Shown: positions 27,317 through 39,800 of the stretch, piece by piece
Layout of the letters: each line of letters starts with the position of its first letter
How positions within the stretch are numbered: position 1 is the stretch's first letter
Source: Brugia malayi
Taxonomy: Eukaryota > Nematoda > Chromadorea > Rhabditida > Onchocercidae
NCBI RefSeq assembly: GCF_000002995.4
Contig: NW_025062475.1
Coordinates: 4,936,528 to 5,000,527 of the forward strand
Length of the DNA stretch: 64,000 nucleotides
Reading direction: 5' to 3'
Program-made: the position numbers and the translations under genes
Notes under the pieces: model-generated
Told to the model about the DNA's origin: nothing
Databases searched by the model: none
The model's input: the letters and a program-made list of their open reading frames with translations, nothing else

Positions 27317-27554
27317 ATAATACGACTGAAATCAAAACCAAAAAGTTCATTAAATTTTGATTTCCGGAAACTTTTTTTTTTCTTTTTTCTTCAATAGTTT
27401 GCATTCATGATTTTCGGAAATCATAAATTTCAAGAGTAAAAGAATCATTGTGGGAACGAATGAAATTATCCTTTGTCTGCATTTCGTCAATTGCGCATCC
27501 AAAAAATCCTTAAATTTTACACCAGAACTACTCCATAAAATTTCATGAAATTTG
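27317..27554 (-). other. Exon-like open frame, unrecognised
   Basis: Behind a TATTCTAG acceptor-like site the minus strand is open for about 79 codons to TAA. The start contains FHEILWSSSGVKFKDFLDAQ and LTKCRQRIISFVPTMILLLL; the later half is Lys-rich, over an A-run, and includes a small hairpin. No donor fits the next exon at 26943. Length alone is not evidence at this composition. Confidence 0.25.
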
Positions 27555-28435
27555 CTAGAATACTTTTAGTTTAAAAGAAAGAATAAATTCATATCCAAAA
27601 GAAAAGAAAAAAACGGTTCGAAAACAAAAGTCATTTTGAAATAATAAATTATGACTTTACCCGCAGGTAAGTGTGTTTTCTCTTTCTTTTTAGCTTTTTA
27701 CCTGACAAGTGAAAAACAAAAAAAAAAAAGAAAAAAACATTTATAGATGAAATTTTAATATCATTAAAAAAAATAATAGCAAATTAAACATAGCAAAACA
27801 CTGAAATATATGCAGAAAAGAATGATTAAATGGAATAATTAAATGGAATTACTGAAATTAATTCATTATAAAATATGTGATTTCAACTGAATGTTTTAAA
27901 TTTTAACCTTCTTTTTTGATCTGTAAAAGTAACTTAATCAATGAATTAATTTGAAATAAAATTTTTCATGGCTTAATTACTTCTACATTTCTGCTAATAT
28001 CAAGCGTATTTTGTGCTTATTTTATTTTAATTTAACATTTTGAAGGAAAAAAAAAGAAGCTACGAGGTTGCTTTAGCAGTAAAAATACTATTCAAAAACG
28101 CAAAATGCTAACGTAGTATTTGATTTTCTTCTGGTATTTATTGTTTACATAATTGATTTGAATTAACCAATTTTTAAAACTTTTGACTTCTGACTATAAC
28201 ATAAATTTCTTCATCCTTCATTAAGTTTATTTAATATTGTACACGTGATTATACGTGAGATAATTGTTAGAATTACGTGAACATAACGTATTCCAAAAAG
28301 CATACGTCTTCTACTTATAAAATCAAAAAGAAATTTAATAATAAAGCAAGAAAAAAAATCCGACTGATAACGAGCAGAATCATTGCGTTAAATACATACT
28401 GATTAACTGATAATGAATCATGGTATTTTATCATA

Positions 28436-31400
28436 TCATCTGATCAATGTTATCAGTAGTAGTATAATAAATATTGGCACATTACTGGAAGCGTTTGATG
28501 GTATTACGTCGGTTGTGAAAGCACGTAAAGCTGAAATTTTTTTTTTCTTTTACAAATTCTGCTTTTTGTATGCCAAATTTACATTCTGCATCAAAATTTA
28601 GTATCAAAATTCTGTAACACGAAATAAGAATTTAATTGAAAATTTACTAATTATATTTCATTTTTTTATTATGTTTTTAATAGTCATAAACAGAATGGTA
28701 AATAATTAATTAATTAGCATATTATCAGTTGTTCCTCATAATATTCTCAAAATTATTTTATTTTTCTAAAGCTTTCGAATTGATAAATTATATTTTAAAT
28801 TGATAAAACTTCACAGTCACTAAAATTTATATAAAAATGATCAAAATAATATATCATTTCGTAAAAAATCACATATGTTATTTGCTACTAGTTTTAGACG
28901 TATGAATTTTTCAAATTTAAAATTAAAAAATATAACAAATTAAACTTTGATGAAAAAAAAAAAAAAAGTAAATGAAAAGTGGAACATCTCTGATATGGTG
29001 CATCAACTTGACGATATTTAATTCGTGGACCACGATGCGATCCTTCTGACCACGGATTTGTTCGCAATTCAATCAGCAACCAATTGGAATCACTTTCAAA
29101 ACGGATACCAATTAAATTATCTTTTGTAGAACATAAAATTCTAAAATTGCTACTATTCCTTAAAATAATATTAATAACATTTCTCTCTTATTTAATTTTT
29201 CATTTAAGTCAAAAACTTTTTAAAAAAATTTTCATTTAAAAATGTTTTTTTTTTTTGAAAAAATTTTTGCTTCTTTTCTATTCTTTCTCTTTTTTTTCTT
29301 CCGAAACTTTTTTCATATTTGGGTTTGAAATAACTTACGGATTAGCAATACTTTTAGCGCCCCAAATATAAAAGATATCATTGCATGGTTGATCCGGTGG
29401 AACGTTATCATCATCTAAATCTAAATCTTTAATGTAAAATTCGATCGTCTTTTCCGGTATACTTTTTATCAACCATTGGCAAAATGTTGCACCTGTTCGA
29501 CCTTCCGGATATGTACTGCAAGTATTTTTTCATTTAAGTCTTATTTTTTCTTTTTTTGAATTCTTGAAATTATTAAAAATAATTTTTTATTATCACACAA
29601 TATAAACTGTAATAAACAATAAATTTTATGTTGAAGATATCAATTGAAATTATTATAAATAAATATAAATAAACAACGATTTTTCATATATTTTCCCATT
29701 CGTATTTTATGATTCAATTCAATAAAATTTTATCAATTTTAATTAAATAAATTTTCTATTTATTATAACTTAAGTCTTAATTGTACAAAAAATCTTTCCA
29801 TCTAAATATTTTGTAACTGTTTTCAACCAAGAAAGGAAATTTTAATTTTATTTCAATCTTATCTCTTATTCAATGCTATTTATATCTATTATTTTATGCA
29901 ATAATTTTATTTAAAAATTTTCGAATTTCTGATTTAAAAAAAAAATTGAAAAAAGTAGAAAAAATTAATTAACCTAAGTGAAACAGTTCCTTGTTCATCA
30001 CTATGAATGCCACATGATGGATCAGTGAAAAGTTTCCGTCTCGAAAGTTCTTCACAATTTTTTCCCTCAAATCCATATGCGCATTGACAATTGCAATCGT
30101 TTTTCACTTTACCGCCATTTTCACATTCCATATTGCATCCTTCTATAATTTATTAAATAAATTAACGATAAGAAAACGAAAAAATTGAAAATATTGAACA
30201 ACTGAAAGAGAAGAAAAAAGAGAAAAAAAAATTTAATAAATTCTTTTTTTCCTCTTTTATAAAGTAGAAAATGAGAAAAGAAAAACCGGAAGAACCGGAA
30301 GCTAAAATAGCAAATATGATATTCGACTATTACAAAATTAATTTAGTAGATAAAATTTCACGTTCAGTTAAGACAATGATTATTAAAAAATTAATCGGTT
30401 TGTTCCATTTAATATTTCATTTAATTAATTAGAAAATATAAAATTAATTTTTGATTCACAATATCTAAAATATAACAAATTTCTATTCTATTCCAAAATT
30501 TTGTTTTCTTTTATTAAAAAAATTGAGGCTTAATTTCATATAAATATTTGAAAGAAATTTGTTTACGGTTTTATATGAAATTTCCTATTTCAAAAAAAAA
30601 AAAGTTCCTACCGAAATAATTTGAATAAATCATTTAATTTCATATCAATAAGTAAAAAATTTACATCAAAAATTTTAGACTGAATTTAATTTTGATTTTA
30701 TGCAAAAATATTCCGAACTTGAAATTTTCATTTCATATTTTTTGCATATAAAATCAAACTAAGAATTTTCAACAAAAAATGAAAACAAAAATTGTTATAT
30801 TTTTAAGCGGGAAGTGTCCTTTTTAAATTTTATTAGCAATGAACTTTAATTGCATGCATTTTTATTGAGAGTCTTAATTAGATTCAGTCAAATGATGAAT
30901 ACTTAATGACCTTTTGCTCCATCATCACTTAAGTCTATCTAAAATCTCACTAACTTATGCAACTAAACATGCAGAATGATGACCCATAACCCATGACCCA
31001 TGACCTTTAGTGATGCAATTATTCTTTAATTTTATTTTAATAATTACTTCACTAAAGCTCATTTCATCCATCCAAAAATTAACAACAATAGTTGTAATCA
31101 GATAAACTAAAATTATTTTACTTTAAAAATTTTCCTTTCTAACTTTCTCATCCAAATTAAATCTTTGGTTTAAATGATTTTTTTTCTCAAGAAAATTTCC
31201 AAATTTTCATCATTAATAAAGGTAAAATGTTTTGATTATTAGTAATTTCAATCATTTAAAGATTTAAATTATCAATTATAAATGTTATTCCAATAAAAGT
31301 TAGATCTTATGTATATAAAACATTGACTTGTGAAGTAATTACAAAATGAAAAAGAAAAACTCGAAGAATAATTTATCAAAATAAAAACAATTGAAATTTT

Positions 31401-34400
31401 AATAGAAAATAAAATTCTTCCGTTTTCTCTTTGAATAAAACTAACAATAATTTATTTATGATAAAGTAATATAAATATGTCTTTTGAAATATAAGAAATT
31501 AGCTAAATTTAATTAATATTCCATTGTTTTTATGAAATTTCCATTAAATTTATTTTTGTAATTCAGTGATTCCTTCCTTGAAATGGACATTTTCTTGTAA
31601 TTTTCAGCATTTTTATATGTATAATGTCAAATCATAGTAAGATAATAAATCGAATACTAAATAGAATATTCACACACTACCAAAATCGGAATGTTAAAAC
31701 CGGAATGTTTTGTAAGTTCCAACCGGTTTTTATCTTATTCAAGCATTGTCATAGAAAAAAATTGCTCTTTAAAAAAAAATCAAAGAACATTATTTTAAAC
31801 ATTACTTAGCAAATAATAAATAATATAATATTCTTTGAATTTTTTTTTTTTGGAAGTACAATTTTTTTGAATTTCTTTTTTTTATGTTTTGCTTTTCCTT
31901 CGAAACTTTTTTATTTTTTCGTGAGAAAATAATTTGTGATATTTTTTTTTAATACAATAAAATATTTTTCTTAATTAAGTTCATTTGCACTAAACTTCTC
32001 CAATTTTCCTCCTTTCATTTTTTTTTCTGAAATTAATTAAAGCACTAAATTATAAAAAATATCGTAAATAGAAGGATCATAAATTATCGTCATTTTCTAT
32101 AAATCATTACATTGCTTGTATGTAATATTCTTTTAAATGATTTAAATAAATAAAAAAGTTAACAGTCAATTAATTTGTCAGAAAAACTGATTTTTCATAA
32201 GTAATTTTTCTAAAAAAATGACTAATTTTTAACAAAATTCAAAAAGTTAATCTTTAAACTTCTTTTAATAATACTTTAAAAAATGAAAATTTTTGAATGA
32301 TATTTTCAAAAAATGAGAAAAAAATTTCTTTTCAAATAAGACAGTACTTTAAATATTTATCCCTGCACTCATTTTTATTATTAATAAAGGGGGCAAAAGG
32401 TCAGGGATATAAAAGGATACCGGATATGGCTAATTCTAGTTCATAACAAATGGACATATGTTTATAAATGTGTATGTTATGCATGTATGTATGTGTGTGT
32501 CTGTGTCTGTCTATAAGTGTATATATGTTTCTTAGTTAAGGCGCAGATTTTCATGTAGCTGTTTTATGGATGATTAGATAATTAACGTTGTGAGCATGAA
32601 GTCAGTGCTCAGTGATTAATAATTAACAATAATTATAGGTGTTGTACCTGTACAGTTGTACATTGTGTTGATTAGATGAATCATTTGTGTGCGAATTGGT
32701 AGTGATGAATCGGTGGCAGAAAGTGCATGCGACAATACCGCCAGACATGCATCATCAGACCATGATGATACTGATGATGATGATGATAACAGTGTTAATG
32801 ATGGTAATGGTGGTGATAATTCCTTTAAAGAAAAAAATTTTTTTTTTCATTAATTTGCTTCATTTAAAAAGAAAGAGGAATAAGAAATGAAATATTTATA
32901 AATAAATGTTTCATAAAATTAAATCTAAAAACTATTATAAGAGAATTGGAATAAATTTTTTGATTACTAAAATTTCATCAAATTTCTATTGATAATGATT
33001 GGTATTTGTAAATCAATTTAGTGAAAATTTCAATTTTATACTGCATTTACTTAAATTCTAATGAATTACATTTAAACATTTTCCATTTAAATGCATCGTT
33101 TGGTTCGACTTTTGCCATGAACAAAATCTAAAATTGACAATAATTGAAATGATAATGGATCTAAAAGTTGAAAATGACATATCAAATATATTATCTGATA
33201 ACTTAAACAATATTCAAATTTTATAAAGTAAAAGTAAGAAATGATTTTAGAATGTTTTGAAACGATAGTAGAATTATGCACATTACGATTAATTATTTCA
33301 TTCATTTATATAACATAATTTAAAATTATAATCCAAACTAAAGTAAATTAATGAATTAAGCCAATCAATGAATCTAATCAATCAGTAAAAAGTTGGATGA
33401 AATAGTTCTAAAGCCTATGAAAATATAAACGTCGCTATAAAATCTAAATTTATATGAAGCTAATTAAATTAATAATTCTATATCCCTTAAAAATTGAATC
33501 AACTTATGATTGTAAAACCTATGAAAAGAAAGAAAGGGAGAGAGAGAGAGAGAGAGAGAGAAGTGAGAATTTTATAAATGACCACTTATCGTCGGCTCAA
33601 ATCTACTGCGCATTTCGGTCAATTGCTTTGCATTTGGTACTGATATCACTTAGAATAGGTATAATTTGAATATAAGTACTTGAATGTAATGAAGCAGAAA
33701 ATTGAATCAAACTAATCGGAATATTTGATCTGAAGTGGTTGACGGAAGTCTTTTGAACAGAAAAATGGGGAAAAAAGGAATAGATGATTTAGTAATACTG
33801 AAATGATATAATTATTGTAATTTATTATCAATAGACTTATAAAAAAACCAAAGATAAAAAAGAAAAATTAAATCGAATTAAACTGTTAAGAATTAAATTT
33901 GCTTGCTATTACTCGAAATTTTATTTAGAAGCAATTTTTTGAGTTTTTTTTTTTCTTTTTTATTGGTAAATATTAGTGTAATGGAAAACAAAATTTAAAA
34001 AAATTTATTCTAAACTTACGGTGATTGCATGAATAAAATTGGTTCTATATTTCTATCTGTAAGAATAGTTGCTGGTTCAAATAATAAGCAAGTTTCATCA
34101 CTGATTATTTCCATTGCTCGTTGCAAACATTTGTTGATAGATTCATCTGTAACTAATTTTAATTTTGAATTATATCTTTTTGATTATGTGGATTTCTTCT
34201 CAGAATTTTCATAAGCTTAATTTTTAAATTATTATTTGCAGCAAAAAATTTTCAATGCCATTTAATCTTTTTGGATAAAGAAATCTGTTTTAAAAAAAAT
34301 ATATTAGTTTAAAATTCAAAATAAATCAAAATTTTATGATTAAAAAAAGATTAATTGAGTGAAAGAAAAAAATGAGAAGAAAGAAGCGTATTTCATTTGA

Positions 34401-36828
34401 TAATTATTAATTCAGTAAGTAAAATTTCAAAAAGATTTTCAGTAACAAAAAAAGACTTTCAAAATTATTTACCGTTATCGGAATGAAACTTATACGGAAT
34501 TATTTCCACAGAATATGCATAAGAAATCTGAAAATTTTATTATCATTAACAATTATATACAAAGCCTTTTATCACTTCCTTATATACCAATCGATAATAC
34601 AAATTTGTGAAATATTTCTTTCAGAAAATAATGAATTTTATATTAATTTTTTATTGTGTGTGCAACATTAAGATTATATACAAAATCCATAAATTATTTT
34701 ATTTAATAATACTTATATGATAGTATCATAAAGACTATAAATTATTACCAACCAAGTAAATAATGATGATACTAGGATGCCACATCCAACAGATGCTATT
34801 ACCACTGATTACCATTGCAGGTTGTTGAGGTAATTAGCATATATGTATGTATGATCAATGGATACACCTGGTTGTAGGTTATAGGACGTAACCTGTGTTA
34901 AATTAGCGATCCAATAATAGCACTAATAATACAAAAATATTTTAATCTCAATACTGATATTACTGCTAGTAGTAGTAGTTATTGTATTAAAAATAATTTT
35001 TGCACCACTAATAGTTGCAGTAGTAGCAGTTGTTACTGTTGTGGTTTTAACTGTAGTTGCAATATTACTTGCAATAGCAATAGTAGTAACTGCTTGTTGT
35101 TGCTGCAATAACTATAAATGTACTAGTAAAAGTTATACTAATAATTCTTGCTGTTTTACTTAGTAATAATTACTGATACACCAAGAGTAATAGCTGTAGT
35201 ACTAGTAATAACAATAGTAGCAGTAGTAGTAGTGATGAACTGAACCGCCTTAAGCTCAGTAGGGTTAATGGAATGCTGCAACAACCATAATGAGACAAGA
35301 AAGCGGGGGGAAGTAGAGGAGGGGACGGGTGCGACATTAGTGCTCAACTGCAATTGACCATTGCAACAAATAACCAATATTCCATTCTGCTATTCCTATT
35401 CCAGGCTATTCTACTCTTTCATATTTCACCTAATTTACCGGATATTCAAACACCGTGGATCATTCCTTACTTCCTTATTTTAAATCTGATTTTGTTAAAG
35501 TTAATAGAATAGCAATAAACCTTACTTACTCTTTCTCTCTCTCTCTCTCTCTTTCCCTATACATGTATATTATTTGCTACTATATTATAATAATAATAAT
35601 TATTGTCATCACTACTATTATTATTACTACTATTACTATCGTTATTATTATCATTTTTATTATTATTAATTATCACAATTTCGCTAATTTGTGACCATTT
35701 CCTGGCTTAACTAAAATACTTATCCTGAAATGTCCTACTAAACTATCATCTTAAACTGAGCAAATCATAATCTTCTCAGTGAAATATAACAACTGACATT
35801 ATTACAATGCACTAATCAGGATTATCCCTTCATTATCATTATCCGGTACCATTTTCTTGAACACATGAATCAGAAAAAAAAAAAAAACGGATTGTCCTCA
35901 ACTGCATTAGATAACAGTGTTACATGAACATTTTAATTCTGAATAATAATAATTTACAGAAACTGTAAAAATCACAATTACAAAAAGTTTTATAACAAAT
36001 TTATGACAGAAAAAATATTGCCAATATTAAATATAAAACAGCTAATAACAATTCCATTGAAATAATCTAATATTATCAAATGGAAATGATAAAATTAACA
36101 GTAAGTGATTTAAGTAAACACAAGCCTTTATGGGTAAATTACTTTATATACTAAATAAATAATCCAAAATTTTTATGTATTAATACATATTCACTTTTTA
36201 CGAAAAGGTATTTTTGATGTCTATATTGAATTTTCAAATAATATAAAATTTAAATTTTTAATAATTTAATTAATCAATAAAGGGATTTTAGTACAACTTG
36301 CAATTCGGATAACATTATCATATGTTTTTAGCTTAAGCACTGAGATCAATGGACGAGATTAGGAAATTCGAGATTTATGACTTTTTCGAAGTCTAATTTA
36401 CGCAAAATAAAGTTTCAATAATTTTTTTCGTTACCAATGTTTCATGAAATTAAAATGAGTAAATTTAAAATGCTTACTTTAAAAATGAATGCATCAATTA
36501 ATATGAAAAGAATGACATTTGCTTTGCTTTTTTTACTTAGCAAAAAATATTTAGTTCAATTGTTTGCTTTTAGCTTAATTTCTTCATCGTTTAACTAATT
36601 AAATATCCGATTTTCAGCATTTGAAATAAAAATATTTTCTAAACTTTAGCTTATTTCAAATATTAAGTTAACTGTCTTGCTTATCTTGCTTATAAAATAA
36701 GTTTTTTTTTTAACTTTCTTTTTTAAGTTATCATTTTTAGATCTTTCACTGCTGACATTTTTATTCATTCCAGTACCAACACCTGTAATATTGATATTTT
36801 GTACCAGCAATTTATTGTCCAATTTGGC
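28436..36828 (-). CDS. Astacin-like (NAS-type) secreted protein with EGF and CUB domains; protease core not found
   Basis: Seven exons, joined in phase except at one gap: 36715-36828 (propeptide, ends KNDNLKKK), 34473-34527 (ISYAYSVEIIPYKFHSDN), 34020-34146 (ESINKCLQRAMEIISDETCL then LFEP), gap, 29974-30142 (EGF-like, six Cys), 29339-29515 and 28986-29140 (CUB, four Cys), and probably 28436-28530 (NASSNVPIFIILLLITLIR, stop 28436). The second and third exons match the start of an astacin domain (IPY, AM.I...TC..F.P) and the EGF-CUB order is common in nematode NAS metalloproteases. The last join uses a weak T|GTTCCA donor. The exons between 30143 and 34019, which should hold HExxHxxGxxH and the Met-turn, are not visible; phases on both sides (2 and 1) show that something is missing. 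The 5' signal-peptide exon is also not located. It may be an active protease with exons I missed, a protease-dead protein, or a decayed gene. Confidence 0.7.
30143..34019. other. Gap in the astacin-like gene; no catalytic exon seen
   Basis: I read the minus strand for HExxH-type zinc motifs and for well-spliced exons and found none. Contents: AT-rich sequence, an inverted repeat AAAACCGG/CCGGTTTT (31696-31703 with 31723-31730), a GATGAT microsatellite (32760-32820), and an AG microsatellite (33535-33562). Several short open frames occur on both strands, none resembling the rest of an astacin domain. Confidence 0.5.
34965..35235. repeat. Trinucleotide-rich region (GTA/GCA type)
   Basis: Interrupted GTAGTA, GCAATA and TAATAG words over about 270 bases. 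The open frames here are simple-sequence products (runs of Thr, Ala or Gln). Confidence 0.75.
35538..35670. repeat. CT microsatellite followed by ATT/ACT repeats
   Basis: A CTCTCT run at about 35538-35553 then ATTATTATT/ACTACT words to about 35670. Low complexity, no gene. Confidence 0.8.
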
Positions 36829-36892
36829 CTATGAAAGTTCTTGGCCAAAAGAATTGATCAGAATGTAGCAATCACCATTTGAATTTTGTGCC

Positions 36893-39800
36893 CTAAAAAA
36901 TGATTTAAAAAAATAAAAATAATAGCACTTAACAATTGAAAATATAAAAGTTTTATGATAAATGAAAAACAATGAAAGATTTAAAAAATTTTTTCTGAAT
37001 GCCAAAAGAATATGATTTGTTCAAAATAATTCATTATTTTACTTTTTTGCATTTTTTTCTTTTAACAAAAATGATTTTGTTTTTTAGCTCTTTTTTTTGC
37101 TCTCAGACTAAGTTGAGTATTACTTGTAAGCTTCGGTAAAAAGAAAAAGATTCGTTAGCAATTTAAAAACAAACAAAATGCATTCCGTGTATATAAAATA
37201 AAAAAAATAGTTCCTCATTTATCATTTTAAAATTGGATGATAAAATTTGTTTTTCAAATTCTTTCAATGTTATTAAATATTATTCTTCATTTACTACTAC
37301 ATGCCTGAATGAAATATGAATTTAATTTGATAAATTCTGCTTGAAAAATTATCATTTAGTATAAAATAGTAAATCTAAAATGACCTGAATTATAATAAAT
37401 TATCCATAAATTAAAACCTAATAGATTATTTATATAAAATGAAAGATGATAATTTTCCATGAACCAAATCTTACAATATAATTATATAAATTAAAGTATC
37501 TTAATTGATTTCAATTTATTTGCATATTGCTTATTGCTATTAGCAATAAATCATTTTTCACCTTTTCATCAACTTTTTGTTAATTTTTTTACCATTTTTG
37601 TAAGAATCATTTTATCATCTTTTTATCAATTTTAATACAAATTTTTAAAAATTAAATGAAAAAATAACTATTATTTCCAATTTTAACATTGTTTTTCCAA
37701 TGAATAATTATGATTTTACTATTATTTTTTAAATTTTTACTCAACATTTAATCTTTGAAGTTGTGCAAGATTCAAGCAATTAGCCGTGCAGCTAACAGAT
37801 CTGCACAGATAAGCCAATACTCAACAAATAGAACCATAAGTGTGACAGCACCAGAAGCTACTAAGAAAATACTTTAACTGGAAAAGAGATGATGAAGACA
37901 TGAGAAGAGCAAAAGAGAGAGAGAGAGAGAGATTAATAATTTGTTTAAAAGAATATTATGTAAAATAGGATGGATTTTAATTTAGTAAATGATTTTTCTT
38001 TTTTCTAATATGAATTGTTAAATTTTGGTGAGAATTTTACAACACTTTAAACTATTTATTCACTTTATACATATAATAATAATAACAATAATTTGAATTA
38101 ACTGTATGGTAATTATAGTAATAATAAATATGAATTTATCAATTCATTAACAATTTGCTAAGCATCCGATATTATTATTATTTTGCTAAGATAGCACACA
38201 TTTCATCGGTAAAGTGTATCTTTTAGTAACAATGCTATTACAATATAAGTCTGATATATTTTATGAAGAAATAACTTTTTTTTCACATAAATTAAGTATA
38301 ATCCTATAATTCATCTTACTGATAAAATTGTTGACAGTTAATGATTTGATTTCATTAGCAATTTTTTTAAATACAAATGCTTAAGCTATGACAAGACAGA
38401 TCTATAAAAGCATTGTTAAATTTTAGTCTTCACAGAAGGTATCATTTAAAGGATGTGATATAAAAAGACTAAAATAAGTTCAAAAGTAAACAACTGAATG
38501 AAAAAGAAGCAAACTGATCAAACAGATTAGGAAAAGAAAAGTGTAGTGACAATTGACAAAATAAGCAAACAATTCACAAATAAGCAATTAATTAAAAATA
38601 AAAGCTAAGTAATCGGCTAAAAAAGCACTGAGCCATAATACAATTGAGACTTTTTCATTTACCAATAATTATTACTAATGATTGAGTAATAATTGTTGAT
38701 AACAACCAGCATGGCATATCTTATCAGATATAATATTACTAGCAGTAATACAAAGGCTATATAATAAATACGATAAAGTAGCCAAAAAAATTAATCTCTT
38801 CCTGTAAAATTATTTTTAATAATTTAAATTAATTTTTCATGCTCTACTTTTTTGTTGCTAATGGTTCTATAATTTTTCAAAAACGATCTAAAATTTTTTC
38901 ATTTAATGTTGCGTAACTATCTTACACTAAATTTAATTCACACTAAAAATTTAAATCATATAGTATATTGCATTTTAATATATTGTAAAAGTAATTTCTA
39001 GCTACGGTAGGCAATAATATGCAGCGAAAGGTTAGAGATAAACAATTTAAGTACACCAGTGATTTCGCTTATCATTATTTTACAGATTATCTTATCATGT
39101 GTCATTTGCTCCGTAAATTATGAATATAATTTGAATTGTTGAGATTGCAAGCATAGTCTGAAAAATTGTTATTTGTCAAATAATTACTTCTTAATGCAAA
39201 CTGTTAATACATGTACTGTTGTTAATTTTAATACTTCTAATTCGAGTAGTTTTTATACTTAAAGTAATTTTCATTAACGGAAAGTTTTTTGCTATTCTAA
39301 ACCTGATGTAAAGTTGCAATTAAAATTAGCAGTCATTTTGCTTTTTTTTTTTTCATTAACTTTCCAACTGTTCATTTTTATTGTAATTATTGGTGAAGAG
39401 GAAGCTTGAACAAATGAACTAGCTAATATATAAATGTAATTTGCATCCCACAGACATCACTTAAAAGAAATGTTAGTAAGCATGTCATGTCATGTCATTA
39501 ACATTAAGCAATAAAATCATTGCCACAGTGAGTTGCAACTTGACTCAGACTGAATTGAAGAAGAGCTAAAGAGCTAAAAATTTAGCACCATGGTATTATT
39601 GTCGTAGAAATGAAATATTTTCTCTCTTATTTTTTCTTTTAACTTTCACAAATTGGATTAATATTTTAGATATTAGCAGTTTAAAAATGCTACAAAATTT
39701 ACTACAATATATTGCGCTGATTATAACTGTTTTTTTTTTTTTTTTCTTAATACTTCGCTTCTTTTCCCTATTTAGCTTATAACAGGTCAATAAACCGGAA

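Noticed and set aside
30271..30432. Plus-strand 53-codon frame starting MRKEKPEEPEAKIANMIF
   Set aside because: Protein-like beginning but isolated, inside the astacin-like gene, and short enough to be chance.
32760..32890. Acidic or Ser-rich frames on both strands at a GATGAT repeat
   Set aside because: Produced by the trinucleotide microsatellite.
33100..33125. GGTTCGA resembling a tRNA B box
   Set aside because: No A box at the right distance and no cloverleaf; no tRNA was seen anywhere in the window.
33094..33240. Plus-strand frame containing FCHEQN, reminiscent of the astacin HE motif
   Set aside because: It is on the opposite strand from all other astacin-like exons, lacks the rest of the zinc motif and has no splice sites; treated as coincidence.
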